NCBI GenBank assembly: GCA_009746045.1
Contig: RPFO01000406.1
Location: forward strand, 1,926,287 to 1,962,286
Direction: 5' to 3'
DNA length: 36,000 nt
From: Mesostigma viride
Lineage: Eukaryota; Streptophyta; Mesostigmatophyceae; Mesostigmatales; Mesostigmataceae
Part shown: positions 8,001-15,369 of the stretch, piece after piece
Position numbering within the stretch: the first letter of the stretch is position 1
Layout of the letters: the number at the start of each line of letters is the position of its first letter
Notes under the pieces: generated by a model
Seen by the model: the letters and a program-made list of their open reading frames with translations, nothing else
What the model was told of the DNA's origin: nothing
The model's database searches: none
Made by a program: the position numbers and the translations under genes

Positions 8001-9807
8001 TTTGCACCGTGATGGTCGGTGTGCCTGCACTTAACCCCTCCTCCCCTCTCCCCCCCCTCTTGAAGTTGCTCCTCACCCACCCTCTTGCGTGTACTGACCC
8101 TCTTTCCCTCCTCCCCCCTTTCGCGTCCAACAGGGTGTGACGGCCATGGCCGTCTTCCGTGGCACGCGCGGCGGGCCCACCCCGTATGCCTCCACCAGTA
8201 GCGGCGACGACGCGCTGACCACGCGCATGTCCCGCAGTAGTGCGAGCGCCGGGCGTGGTCCCCCTCCCCCCCTTCGCCTCATCTCCGCCAGTAAGGACCG
8301 GTCACTACGTGTGTGGCGCCTCGAGTGGGCACTCCTGCCATCCCCCTGCCACAACCACGTCGGCCGCGTGCATGCGCTAGCCGCCGTCACTGACACCAAC
8401 GGGAACTATGTGCTGGCGTCCGGTGGCGACGACAAGACCATCCGCGTGTGGCCGGGGGCGAGGCACACGGGGGCAAATGCCAGCGGGGCGGCCGAGGGGT
8501 GCGATGGCAAGGGCTCGGCGGCGGCGGCGCTGTTGGCTGGGATGGGGCCACCCCCCTTGGTGCTATCGGGCCATGCGGGGGCAGTCCAGTTCTTGCTACC
8601 CTTTGGGAAGGGGGTCCTCATCAGCGCAGGGAAGGACAAGGTGCCCCGCGTGTGGCAGTGGTCGGACGCCCCGCGGCCGCTGTCGCTGGCTCTGGACGGA
8701 AGTGGCAGCCCTGGCCAGGACAAGGAGCGGGGTGCCAGTGGCGGTTCCGGCGGCTTCCGTTGCATCGCGGAGCTGGTGGGCCACGAGGGTGACGTCGGCG
8801 GCATGATCGCGCTGGGTGATAGTCGCCAGCAGCTGGCCACAACGTCGGCAGACAAGTCCATCCGCGTGTGGCGGTCGTTCGACTGGCGCTGTGAGCACGT
8901 GCTGGGCCCGCTGGAGTGGCGCACGAGCGCGCTGGGGTATGCTGGCGGCCGCCTCATCTCTGGTTCCCTCAACGGGGAGATCCGCGTGTGGGACCTGGCG
9001 AACGGCACGTGCGCGGCCACACTCAAGGGCACCTTGTTCCTTGATGTCCGGGTGTTGTGCGAGCTGCCGACCGTGACGGCGGCAAGTGGCAAGGAGGGCG
9101 ATGGGGGGGAACCGGAGGGCCCCTGCATGGTTGCGGGTCTCGAGGACGGAGGTGTGGCCAAGTGGGATCTGGCGGCCGGCACAGCGGTCGCCTCCCTGAA
9201 CCCGTTCACAGCGTTTATACCGGGCAACACGGACGACGAAATTGGCAACGGCAACGTGGTGGCGTCCACCCCCACCAACGCGCGCACCGTGCTGGGCCTG
9301 CTCCCCGTCACGATGACCGAGGCCAGCCGCAAGGGCCGCATCGCCAGCAGGCCGGGCGGGTCGTCCACGCCGCCCTCAGCCCCCGTCGTGCGCACTCGCT
9401 TGGTCAGCACGCACCGTGACGGGAAGTCACGCGTGTGGCGCATGGACAAGGGGGCTGAGGGGCTGGACCGCGTGCTGGAGGTCGTGGCGACACCTGGCGA
9501 CATATCGCTGGCCATACACGGCGCGGTGGCGCTGGACGGGGTGCCCTGGGTGGTCACTGCGAGCGAGGACAAGATCCTGCGCGTGTGGGATGTGTCCACA
9601 GGGCATCTGGTTGCGTCGATATTTTTAGACCACGCGGTTACAGCTGTCAGCGCGCTGCCGCTGTCCGCATGCGCCGATGCTGCGTGGGCGGGGGCCAGCG
9701 GCCGCGGCGGCGCTGCCAAGGGGGAGGCGTTGCAGGGCCACGTCGTCTTTGCGGCGAGCGAGGGGGGAGAGGTTCACATGCTGCGGCTCATCCCAGGACA
9801 GGAGTAG
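1036..9807 (+). CDS. NB-ARC/STAND ATPase with WD40 repeats (APAF-1-like), 5' partial, six visible exons
   Basis: Joining exons 1036-1383, 2605-3248, 4615(or 4627)-5302, 5684-6001, 7126-7848 and 8134-9807 gives one continuous frame. Domains in order are the NB-ARC P-loop (GPSGAGKSS), kinase-2 (LLVVLDDVR), sensor-like LLVTSQDE, GLPLAL, a winged helix ending YLHELQRMHLL, an APAF-1-like helical segment (CAAGRSQEAHALLLSLPWLQ), and about 15 WD40 repeats mostly closing in RVW. Proteins of this family are signal-sensing switches: WD40 propellers hold the ATPase inactive until ligand binds, then it oligomerises through NB-ARC. The visible part begins inside the P-loop, so the effector domain (CARD, TIR, protease or other) is upstream and unknown. 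The architecture is secure; ligand and role (cell death, immunity) are inference. Likely cytosolic, since no membrane segment is visible. Confidence 0.85.
1360..2048. repeat. 46-bp minisatellite seeded by the exon/donor boundary
   Basis: The motif TTGCTGGTCATGTCACAGGA recurs at a strict 46-bp spacing from 1408 to 1776, then at 44, 46, 38, 46 and 35 bp to about 1985. The first copy, offset by 48 bp, is the last coding part of the exon (CTGCTGGTCACGTCACAGGATGAG) plus its donor GTGAGG. The second and third copies keep GAGGTGAGG; later ones read GAGGGGAGG or GAGAGGAGG, losing the GT. Because 46 is not a multiple of three and the unit lacks stops in any plus frame, long overlapping reading frames appear here. 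They are artefacts. Confidence 0.93.
2050..2083. repeat. 34-nt G homopolymer
   Basis: An uninterrupted run of G directly after the last degenerate copy of the 46-bp repeat (GGACGAGGT), followed by further G-rich sequence. It lies in the intron between the first two visible exons. Its true length is uncertain because such tracts are hard to sequence. Confidence 0.85.
2084..2604 (+). other. Remainder of the intron
   Basis: No coding signal. The last 200 bases are strongly C/T-rich and end in CACCCCCCAG at 2604, a good acceptor. A remnant of the exon-derived repeat (CACGTTACAGGACAAGGGGAGG) is visible near 2205-2227. Confidence 0.6.
2605..3248 (+). CDS. Exon: NB-ARC GLPL motif and winged helix
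   Basis: Begins VVLRGLSAVA after acceptor CCCCAG. LPIKEATHLL matches the family segment before the ARC helices. LVEACQGLPLALAMMA carries the GLPL motif. LRSAYVRLGVLQ through LLWRVEEDAVEGIVDEFADRGLM is the winged-helix domain, and VVYLHELQRMHLL is its closing strand and helix (family pattern: LHDLxRDYL). The preferred donor is GCG|GTATGT at 3249, which leaves two bases of a codon and fits an exon restart at 4615 or 4627. A weaker alternative is GGG|GTGAGT at 3377. The frame reads on to a stop at 3393, inside the proposed intron. Confidence 0.8.
3249..4614 (+). other. Intron of about 1.37 kb with an AT-richer internal block
   Basis: The sequence to about 3520 is G-rich intron. From about 3520 to 4270 the composition shifts to AT-richer DNA unlike the surrounding intron, with no coding signal and no clear terminal repeats. 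From about 4290 to 4600 it contains repeated GCCCATGC-type words and a C/T-rich run toward the acceptor. Three acceptors (ending at 4614, 4626 and 4642) are possible. The first two restore the phase left by donor 3249. Confidence 0.55.
4615..5302 (+). CDS. Exon: APAF-1-like helical domain and start of WD40 propeller
   Basis: After an acceptor at 4614 (GACGCCAG) or 4626 (GAGCAG), the frame reads AGRLQEGHDVLLQGLKAQLG, then WWEVP, SYTYKSIIWHLCAAGRSQEA and LLLSLPWLQAVL. This helical pattern (short tryptophan pair, H-L-x-x-A-G-R, then L-x-W-L-Q) is what lies between the winged helix and WD40 repeats in APAF-1-like STAND proteins. An acidic linker (HEDIEEEAG) and a variable stretch follow. The exon ends in CEAVLEGHTAQ at donor CAG|GTGAGG, the first strand of a WD40 blade. 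The exact 5' end is uncertain by up to 28 bases. Confidence 0.78.
5303..5683 (+). other. Intron flanked by an 8-base direct repeat
   Basis: Starts GTGAGGGGG and ends with a long C/T tract and CCCCCAG. The exon/intron boundary at 5300 and the intron/exon boundary at 5681 both read CAGGTGAG. Short tandem C/T words (TTGACCACCC, TTTCCCAC) occur at about 5478-5525. There is no coding signal. Confidence 0.7.
5684..6001 (+). CDS. Exon: WD40 repeats 1-2 and start of 3
   Basis: The exon starts V-S-A-L-A-E-D-P directly after GHTAQ of the previous exon, completing a WD40 blade. It contains GRIVSGAWDGSLRVW, then EVRVWDAADGLCEWFLEGHT, then RQLLTASADKT at donor ACG|GTGGGT. Each blade shows the GH dipeptide, the structural D and the terminal RVW. 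Phase is 0 at both ends. Confidence 0.88.
6002..7125 (+). other. Intron with a 43-bp minisatellite
   Basis: The intron opens GTGGGTGCC and ends in CCCCTGGCCAG at 7125. It contains the repeat array at 6093-6350. From about 6360 to 7090 the sequence is mixed, with a run of C at 7033-7045, and contains no conserved domain that I can see. Several reading frames cross it on both strands, but none looks like a gene. Confidence 0.75.
6093..6350. repeat. 43-bp intronic minisatellite, six copies
   Basis: Six exact-length 43-bp units begin GGTTTAGGGT and continue AAGGGTTGATAG and GGGGGTAGAGAAGGGGA. They differ at a few positions (AGTCAGG, AGTAAGG or AGTTAGG; GGCTTAGGG in the last unit). Each unit includes one TTTAGGG, but the heptamer is not itself tandemly repeated, so this is not a telomeric tract. 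Confidence 0.93.
7126..7848 (+). CDS. Exon: WD40 repeats 3-7
   Basis: Starts VCVWRM, completing the DKT of the previous exon into DKTVCVW. WD40 closures follow at TLRCWRL, SLRVWDV and SVRVWDA, then a degenerate blade around GILLLALDTG. GH dipeptides occur in LEGHTG, LKGHTA, LEGHLD and LPGHSQ. An alanine run (AAAAAAAGA) is inserted between two blades. The exon ends at donor CAG|GTGAGG in phase 0. Confidence 0.9.
7849..8133 (+). other. Intron of 285 bp
   Basis: Donor CAG|GTGAGG, a T/C-rich 3' half (CCTCCTCCCCTCTCCCCCCC near 8035-8060), and acceptor GTCCAACAG at 8133. It contains no other features. Confidence 0.85.
8134..9807 (+). CDS. Terminal exon: WD40 repeats 8-15
   Basis: Reads G-V-T-A-M-A-V-F after GHSQ and runs to TAG at 9805-9807. 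Blades close at SLRVWRL, TIRVWPG, VPRVWQW, SIRVWRS, EIRVWDL, VAKWDL, SRVWRM and ILRVWDV, with a final weaker strand HMLRLIPGQE. Long low-complexity loops separate several blades. The repeat number across all exons (about 15 with degenerate ones) fits two propellers, as in APAF-1-like proteins. There is no C-terminal domain after the last blade. Confidence 0.92.
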   Translation, partial: GVTAMAVFRGTRGGPTPYASTSSGDDALTTRMSRSSASAGRGPPPPLRLISASKDRSLRVWRLEWALLPSPCHNHVGRVHALAAVTDTNGNYVLASGGDDKTIRVWPGARHTGANASGAAEGCDGKGSAAAALLAGMGPPPLVLSGHAGAVQFLLPFGKGVLISAGKDKVPRVWQWSDAPRPLSLALDGSGSPGQDKERGASGGSGGFRCIAELVGHEGDVGGMIALGDSRQQLATTSADKSIRVWRSFDWRCEHVLGPLEWRTSALGYAGGRLISGSLNGEIRVWDLANGTCAATLKGTLFLDVRVLCELPTVTAASGKEGDGGEPEGPCMVAGLEDGGVAKWDLAAGTAVASLNPFTAFIPGNTDDEIGNGNVVASTPTNARTVLGLLPVTMTEASRKGRIASRPGGSSTPPSAPVVRTRLVSTHRDGKSRVWRMDKGAEGLDRVLEVVATPGDISLAIHGAVALDGVPWVVTASEDKILRVWDVSTGHLVASIFLDHAVTAVSALPLSACADAAWAGASGRGGAAKGEALQGHVVFAASEGGEVHMLRLIPGQE

Positions 9808-10440
9808 GGGCATGGGCAGGGACAGGAATAAGGTGCAGGGGCACCGGGGCCTGGACCGGACAAATCCTGCCCCTCGTGGTGGGGGTTCACCGGCGTTGGA
9901 GGACGGGTTCACGGGCCCGTGGGGACACAAGGGTGTCATCAGGCAAGGGGCGTTGAGCAGCAACAGGGGGGGGGGGGTGCGCCAGCCGAGGGGGGTGCTG
10001 CCAATAGGTTGGTGGCTAGCTGCTGCTGTTGATGGTGTGGGGTGGGAGGTGCTGCCATTGGGGTGCAGTAAGGGGGTGATTCATCATTCATTAGTTGATT
10101 GGACTCGTGGTCCCCTCGGAGTGGGGTTTTTGGCCATGGGAGGAGGACAGCAGGCGCGGGTCCTGTACCCCCATGCCGCCGATCGACATGTGGGACATGG
10201 TGCTGTGATGTGGGTGGGGGCAACGAGGACCTAGGCGTAGTGCTGCCACCTGTCACTTTGGGTGCTCATCCGGAGTTGTGTTGATGATTTCATGCGTTGA
10301 ACCTGCGGCAAGGTAGGGCGTGAGACCATTTGCTCAACCAAACATATGCGCTGCAAGGGGGGTGCTGGTGCAAGGATGCGGATGGATAGCGGTCGGCAAT
10401 GAGGAGAGGTGGGAGTGAGGACTGCATAGCGCGAGGGCGT
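9808..10440 (+). other. 3' untranslated/intergenic region of the NB-ARC gene
   Basis: G-rich sequence with no coding domain. It holds a short G run at about 9967-9976. I see no AATAAA or TGTAA polyadenylation word close to the stop, so the transcript end cannot be placed. Confidence 0.5.
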
Positions 10441-10699
10441 GGCCCTTTCAGGTCATTTTACAGGGCGCGGGGCCAATTTACAGAAGCAAAGTGGCTGCAC
10501 CTGCGCAGGTGCGTTGCCATAGCCCAACAGCGAAACAAGCTGCGGGGTTTTGTCAAAGAACTTGTAGTGCTTTGATGAGGAACGGGTTGTCAGTGAGCAG
10601 GGCATCCTTATCCAAGGGCATAGGGACATGGCTGCAATGTCTGTTTCTTTCATCTGCAGGGAGGCCTCTGATAGATCTGCATCTGCATAGCATAGTAGT

Positions 10700-11615
10700 T
10701 TCATGTAGGACAACTGGCAGTGGGCAACCCAGGAACCAAGGAGCGGCTTTGAACAGTGTGTGCAAGTTCTCGTGAGGGTAGTCTGCTATTCAAATGGTAT
10801 GCGCTACCGAAAGGGGTTGGCGCCAATATACGATGTCCAGGTCTGCCTTGACCAAGGGGCCCGCTGGCCCTCCAGGTCCATGCGGTCGGCTCTCGGAGCC
10901 GGCAGCACTCCTCCAAGAAGCCGGCGGTCAGGATCCCCATGGCCCCGAACTCCTCCACGACAAAGGGCACCACCCGGTGGTGCCCGATGTCCCCATTATA
11001 GGCCGTGAGCTTGGCCCGCTCAGCCCGATCCGCCGTGTAGCCCGCCGCCTGGGAGGCACCAACCACATGGCTATAGTCTATAAGAGCCACTTGAGGGGCG
11101 CCGGAGCCACAGAAACGTCAATGAGCAAGTGCCGGCCGCCTCCCTCAAAGTCCAAAACCACGATGTCAGGTCGGTGGTTGGGGGAGTAGAAAGCCGCGCC
11201 GTCCGCATCCTCACTAGAACGGATGCTCGCGTGGGGGAAAACGGACCGGACCATGCATGGCGAGCACCACCTTCAGGAGAACAGTGTGCAAGTACAAGTA
11301 CCAATTCTGATTTTGTTGGCCACGTCCCATGCATGACAGGTAGTGGGTCCCAGTGGGATCCAAGGCCTGCCCGCAGCTACGTACCACAGGGCTGCCTGGC
11401 AGGAACAAGAGGTTGCGGGGCAAACAGTTGGTGTCGCAGCGCCACCAGATAGTGACTGGGCGCTGTTCGCCAGGACAAACGGGGGGCCCGTGGGGAGACC
11501 TCCGCAGTGACAGTGAGAACAGCCACGCGCGACCCTTGGCGTTGAGGTCATCAAAAAGAGCCATCCAATCCGCCGTGTGCAGAATACCGGATATATATTT
11601 ATTAATATCGGACAT
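10700..11615 (-). pseudogene. LINE (non-LTR retrotransposon) ORF2 C-terminal relic
   Basis: The relic spans three frames. From 11615 it reads DDLNAKGRAWLFSL, then RSCGQALDPTGTHYLSCMGR, the Cys/His segment found after the RT domain of algal LINE ORF2 proteins. About 11210-11090 reads RPDIVVLDFEGGGRHLLIDV in another frame. From 11075 it continues GYTADRAERAKL, RVVPFVVEEFGAMG and FLEECC. These three blocks occur in this order in the C-terminus of LINE ORF2 in algae and relatives (family recall, not a search). At least two frameshifts separate them and no RT domain remains, so it is 5'-truncated and dead. The 3' tail probably extends to about 10440, where the minus strand reads CTGTAAATTGG and CTGTAAAATG. 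Confidence 0.65.
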
Positions 11616-11639
11616 ACTGTTTGGTAGGGTTAAGTAAGT

Positions 11640-12263
11640 AAGTACTTGCGTGTCATGCGCAAAGGCATGCCACGGAGTACTATGCTAATCTCATTAGAAA
11701 AATTATTACACAAAAGTTTAAACAAATATCGTCTGCATCACATCAGTAGGGTTGGGTCGGGTACCGTGGGAGTACCCGACCTCGGGTACCGGTAGTACCA
11801 ATACCGGTACCGAGAGGGAGCTGGGAGCCCCGGGTACCCGTACCGGTCGGTACGGAAGTCATTTCGTTGGTACCCGAGGTACTCGGGTACTGCAAGTCGG
11901 GTACCGGTCGATTGGGTAATGGCCTGCGGCGCCTACAAGGCCGAGACCTGTGCGGAAGCTTTGCGAGTCCAGGCCTCAGGTCAGTCAGGTGCCGGCCCGG
12001 CAAAGCATGCCAAGTCAGCGGCAGCCCGAGGAAGCCCTCATATTGGCATCGTCAGATATTAGCCGGCTCTTCAGTGAGTAGTGACGTGGCCATGTATGCC
12101 TACGTGATGGGCCCACGAGCCACGAGCCACGAGGTAGCCATGGCTGACGGCGGAGCTCATAACTTTCACGTTTGAGCACCGAATTTAGCCGTGAATATCA
12201 CTATCGCTTCGTCTTTCTAAGACGCACATGCTGATATAATTTTCCGAATCTAAAACGCAATAT
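11640..12263. other. Non-coding gap between the two LINE relics
   Basis: No coding signal. It starts with TAAG direct repeats (TTAAGTAAGTAAGTAC), includes the GGTACC-rich block described separately, and has a small tandem of GCCACGAGC near 12117-12135. Confidence 0.6.
11752..11915. repeat. GGTACC/CGGGTAC-rich palindromic cluster
   Basis: About 160 bases contain many overlapping copies of GGTACC, CGGGTACC, GTACCGGTA and their complements, for example TCGGGTACCGGTAGTACC and ATACCGGTACCGAG. Because the word is its own reverse complement, the block can fold on either strand. There is no open frame or known family match. Confidence 0.8.
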
Positions 12264-13631
12264 ATGACGAGCAAACGCCTGTCGACGCAACGCAGTTTGG
12301 CGGATGCGCTCGCCCATGAAAATGCGGCAGCTGCGGCTGCAGCTTTGCCAGCTCCGGCAGGCAGCGGTGACACTAGTCGTGCACTGGTGGTCGCCCAGCA
12401 ACCTCCCGGGCTCCATGCCTCGCCATCGGCATCGCCTGACCCTAAACGCGCGCGCTCCGCCGACAAAACAGGAGGGTCTTCACGCCCCTCGGAACCGCGC
12501 TGTCGGCTCCAACCTTTCCAGGTCGATGATCACGACTGGACCAACATGTCTCCGGCCGATGCTCTGCACTGCATCTTCTTCGGGGACTACGCCTCGCTTT
12601 ATGACCTGTGCCTCCATCTCCACGACAACAATCGCCTCCTCCTCCCGGACGGCCGCCGATGGAACGACATCCGCCTGCTGTTCGGGTGCCCTCGCCCCCA
12701 ACTCCAGCACACCATCCTCAACTCCCTTCTCCAGCGCTCTGACGGCGAGATCTGGGCTCCATCCATATCCGCCCCCACCCTCCGTTCCATCCTCATGGAA
12801 GCCTTTCAGCAGCACGTGACCCCCCTTGCTGCTGACGTCGCAGTGCTCAATGGGTGGCCCGCTGGCTGCTGAACTTCCTCACCTCACCTCACCGCCACCT
12901 CCACTGCCATCTCCGCCTCCACTGCCCACATCAAAGCCCAGCTCCTCCACCTCGACCTACGCCTTCAAGCCACCGCCACCGCCCTTGAGAGCTTGCATGA
13001 CACCGCCGGCCTCACCGCCCAGGCGGTGAAGGACATCGCCGCCCAGCCGGCGCCTGCTGGCCCGGCCGGCGATGCTCCCTCCACCTGGGCGGACTTGCTT
13101 AAGCAGCACACCACCTCCACCACCTCCACCATCTCGGCACAACTCAAGCAACAAGCCCTCGACCTTCGCGAGGAAGCCGACATCGCCCGGCGCAGCCACA
13201 ATGTCATCGTCAAGCACTTCGACCAGCCGGCAGGTGAGACCTCGACGAGCCTTCTCACGGCATTTAAGCGCGACATTTTTGCCCCCATGCTACTCACTGG
13301 TGAGCTGGACATGTCGGCTGTCCGCCTCCCCCGCGCGCGGGGCAAGGCTGGCCCGGCACCCGTGCTCCTCACCTTTAAGAACATGGCGGACAAGCTGGCG
13401 TTCCTTAAATGCCGCAAGAAGCTCTCGAGGACTCGCTAATTCACGCTGGACGACGACTTGACCCTGGCCCAGCAGCAGCGGCGACGCGAGCTATGGCCGA
13501 CCTACCTTCAGCTCCGGCAGAGCGCACGGGGGAAGCCGGTATACTGGAGGGGGGCGGTCATCCACGTTGACCACGTACAAGCCCTGGCAGCCCCCTCCTG
13601 CCACCTCAGACTAGGGAATCCATACCAGTAG
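12264..13631 (+). pseudogene. LINE ORF1 relic with two in-frame stops
   Basis: One frame runs 456 codons from ATG at 12264 to TAG at 13631, broken only by TGA at 12870-12872 and TAA at 13437-13439. The N-terminus is alanine- and proline-rich with a basic patch (PKRARS). The middle has DWTNMSPADALHCIFFGDYASL. A helical stretch follows the first stop (AHIKAQLLHLDLRLQ). The C-terminus reads FTLDDDLTLAQQQRRRELWP and GKPVYWRGAVIHVD, a pattern I recognise from the RNA-binding ORF1 protein of algal L1-type LINEs. No endonuclease/RT ORF2 follows. Such ORF1 proteins bind element RNA. The family call rests on recall. Confidence 0.6.
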
Positions 13632-13957
13632 TGTAGATTAGTCAGGCTTAGCCTAGCATGTGGCCCACGCGCATGTGCGCCCATAATGGCCCCCATGGAT
13701 GTTGCCCTACTATCATGAAGGAGACAACCAGCGCAGACCAGAAATCGACCCAGCCCTACTATTCATGAACATCGAAATTATGAGGAAAAACAACCGAGGT
13801 TGAAACAGCGAATATCCACCAATCGTCTCCCAAAGCATTTTTGCTAGGAAGGTGCACAATACTGTCGATAGTCGATAATCCGATCTCGGGAGTCGGGAGG
13901 GGCCTTGGCCAAACAATCGACCAAGTGGAATACCTACGCAGTTCCACCCATCGTACC
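13632..13957. other. Non-coding gap after the ORF1 relic
   Basis: Moderate-GC sequence without domains. A LINE ORF2 would be expected here, but no endonuclease or RT motif is present in any frame. Confidence 0.5.
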
Positions 13958-14084
13958 TTCCACCCACTGACCAAGCACACGCCCCACCCACTGACCAAGC
14001 ACACGTTCCACCCACTGACCAAGCACACGTGCCACCCACCGACCGACCAAGCACACGTTCCACCCACCGACCAAGCACACGCCC
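13958..14084. repeat. 24-bp tandem repeat, five copies
   Basis: Units of TTCCACCCACTGACCAAGCA followed by CACG recur five times, with CCCC, TTCC or TGCC variants at the junction. One unit is lengthened by a duplicated GACC. A reading frame crosses it in both directions only because the unit is a multiple of three. Confidence 0.9.
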
Positions 14085-14313
14085 CAGTGACCCACATGCC
14101 TTCGCCCCACCGGCCTCATGTTCAGCCTTAAGTTGGGTGTTCACGGCTTAAGCTGGGTCGCATAATTAATTAAACTCGTGCTCCCGATGGGTCGCATAAT
14201 TAACTACAAAGATAGTCAAACATACTATTCTGAACTACTTGGAACTTAGAACATTTGCCAAAGTCCTATGCGACCCATGTTGTAGATAGATTAGACCGGT
14301 AGGATTTTGTGTC
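14085..14313. other. Short intergenic sequence before element 1
   Basis: Contains GGGTCGCATAATTAA twice (near 14154 and 14190) and the inverse TATGCGACCCAT near 14267. This gives a 12-bp inverted pair (ATGGGTCGCATA) about 70 bases apart. It is otherwise featureless. Confidence 0.5.
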
Positions 14314-14845
14314 TGTTACGTCGCGTAACAATTCGTTGTAGTTACGGACGTAAATTAGGTCTTTTGCCTCGGTTGTCCTCGTAACAGTACCGTGGTACAT
14401 TGGGTGCCTTTGGGGCGCCGCGCCGTGTACTTTACTAGTGGTCCTGATCCTTTGGTAGAATGTAGTGGACCAGCGTGCATCTGTAGATGTAGTGGACCAG
14501 CGTGCATCTGTAGGCGAGGGCCATGTCGGCCCGAGCGTGTTGGACCGTTGGTGACCATTTATGCACGTTCTACCCCTCGTGTGTGCACTCGGCGTGTGTT
14601 AAATGAATTGACACATATAGGCTTGGGTCACGGCAGTGTAGTTGTGTTTCCTTCCTCTATTCCTGGAGTAAACGGGTTGTGTAAATGGCTTATGGCGTAT
14701 TATAGTAACACTTACGTTAATGCATTGAGATCTGGATCGGCTCGTTCGTCTTTCGCTAGGGGTTTAACTAGAGGAGGCTTGACTAGTTTAGGTAGCATCA
14801 GGCCAGGTAGAGGTAGAGGTAGTGGTAGATACCCGCGGCGTAACA
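14314..14845 (+). repeat. 5' LTR of element 1
   Basis: Starts TGTTACGTCGCGTAACA and ends GCGGCGTAACA, with the TG...CA ends of LTRs, and matches the element 2 LTRs along its length with clear divergence. An internal 27-bp direct duplication (14461-14514, TGTAGTGGACCAGCGTGCAT...) occupies the place where element 2 has a TGTTTC-type repeat. The LTR is 532 bp long, against 571 and 574 in element 2. Confidence 0.92.
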
Positions 14846-14846
14846 A

Positions 14847-14858
14847 TGGACTCGGAGG
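14847..14858 (+). other. Primer-binding site of element 1
   Basis: TGGACTCGGAGG lies one base after the LTR and is conserved at the same spacing in element 2. It would pair with a tRNA 3' end reading CCTCCGAGTCCA. I cannot assign the tRNA without the host tRNA set. Confidence 0.7.
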
Positions 14859-15369
14859 AATTTTAGATATAGAGCGAGACGACGATCCCCTGCAACATAA
14901 GTCATCGAATCAACCCTTCCGCGGCTGGGAAAATGAAGACGACACCTACTTGACAGGTAATGGGCGGGTCGCCTGCGAGCTGGGGGGGTAGTGCTGCCCG
15001 ATTCGGGACACGCCCTGCCTAGAAGATAGACCTGCTCGAAGCGGAAAAGCCTTTTATAGATAGTTCCTTTCCCTCATTTCGTTTTCCTGAATGTTGCTTA
15101 CCGTCGTAGATAGGTGATGTCGTAGATAGGTGATGGTTTCGGTTCGGTGTTGGTGAGACGATTAGCGTCTGGGTAGGTTCCACCTTTTCCTTCGTGTTGC
15201 TGCTCATTAGACGGCCGCACTCGCAGAAATTCACTGGGTCGCTGACTTTAGGACTACGAGCGCTGGACCATTGTCGCCCTCGTCATTTCGGTGATCCAGA
15301 TAACCCAGCTAAGTCGACTCCTACCCCTTACACTCCTATCGTGACTACTCAAGAACAAGGTGCGTTACC
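14859..15369 (+). other. Leader of element 1
   Basis: About 510 bases of untranslated leader before the first ORF. It holds two donor-like words shared with element 2: ACAG|GTAATG near 14956 and AAG|GTGCGT immediately before the first ATG. A weak reading frame from inside the LTR crosses its first part, without conservation evidence. Confidence 0.6.

Noticed and set aside
8406-9719. 437-codon antisense frame across the terminal WD40 exon
   Set aside because: Shadow of a GC-rich coding exon; Ser/Pro/Thr-rich and without domains, while the sense strand has clear WD40 repeats.
13958-14084. CRISPR-like array
   Set aside because: Units are contiguous with no unique spacers, in a eukaryotic repeat-rich region.
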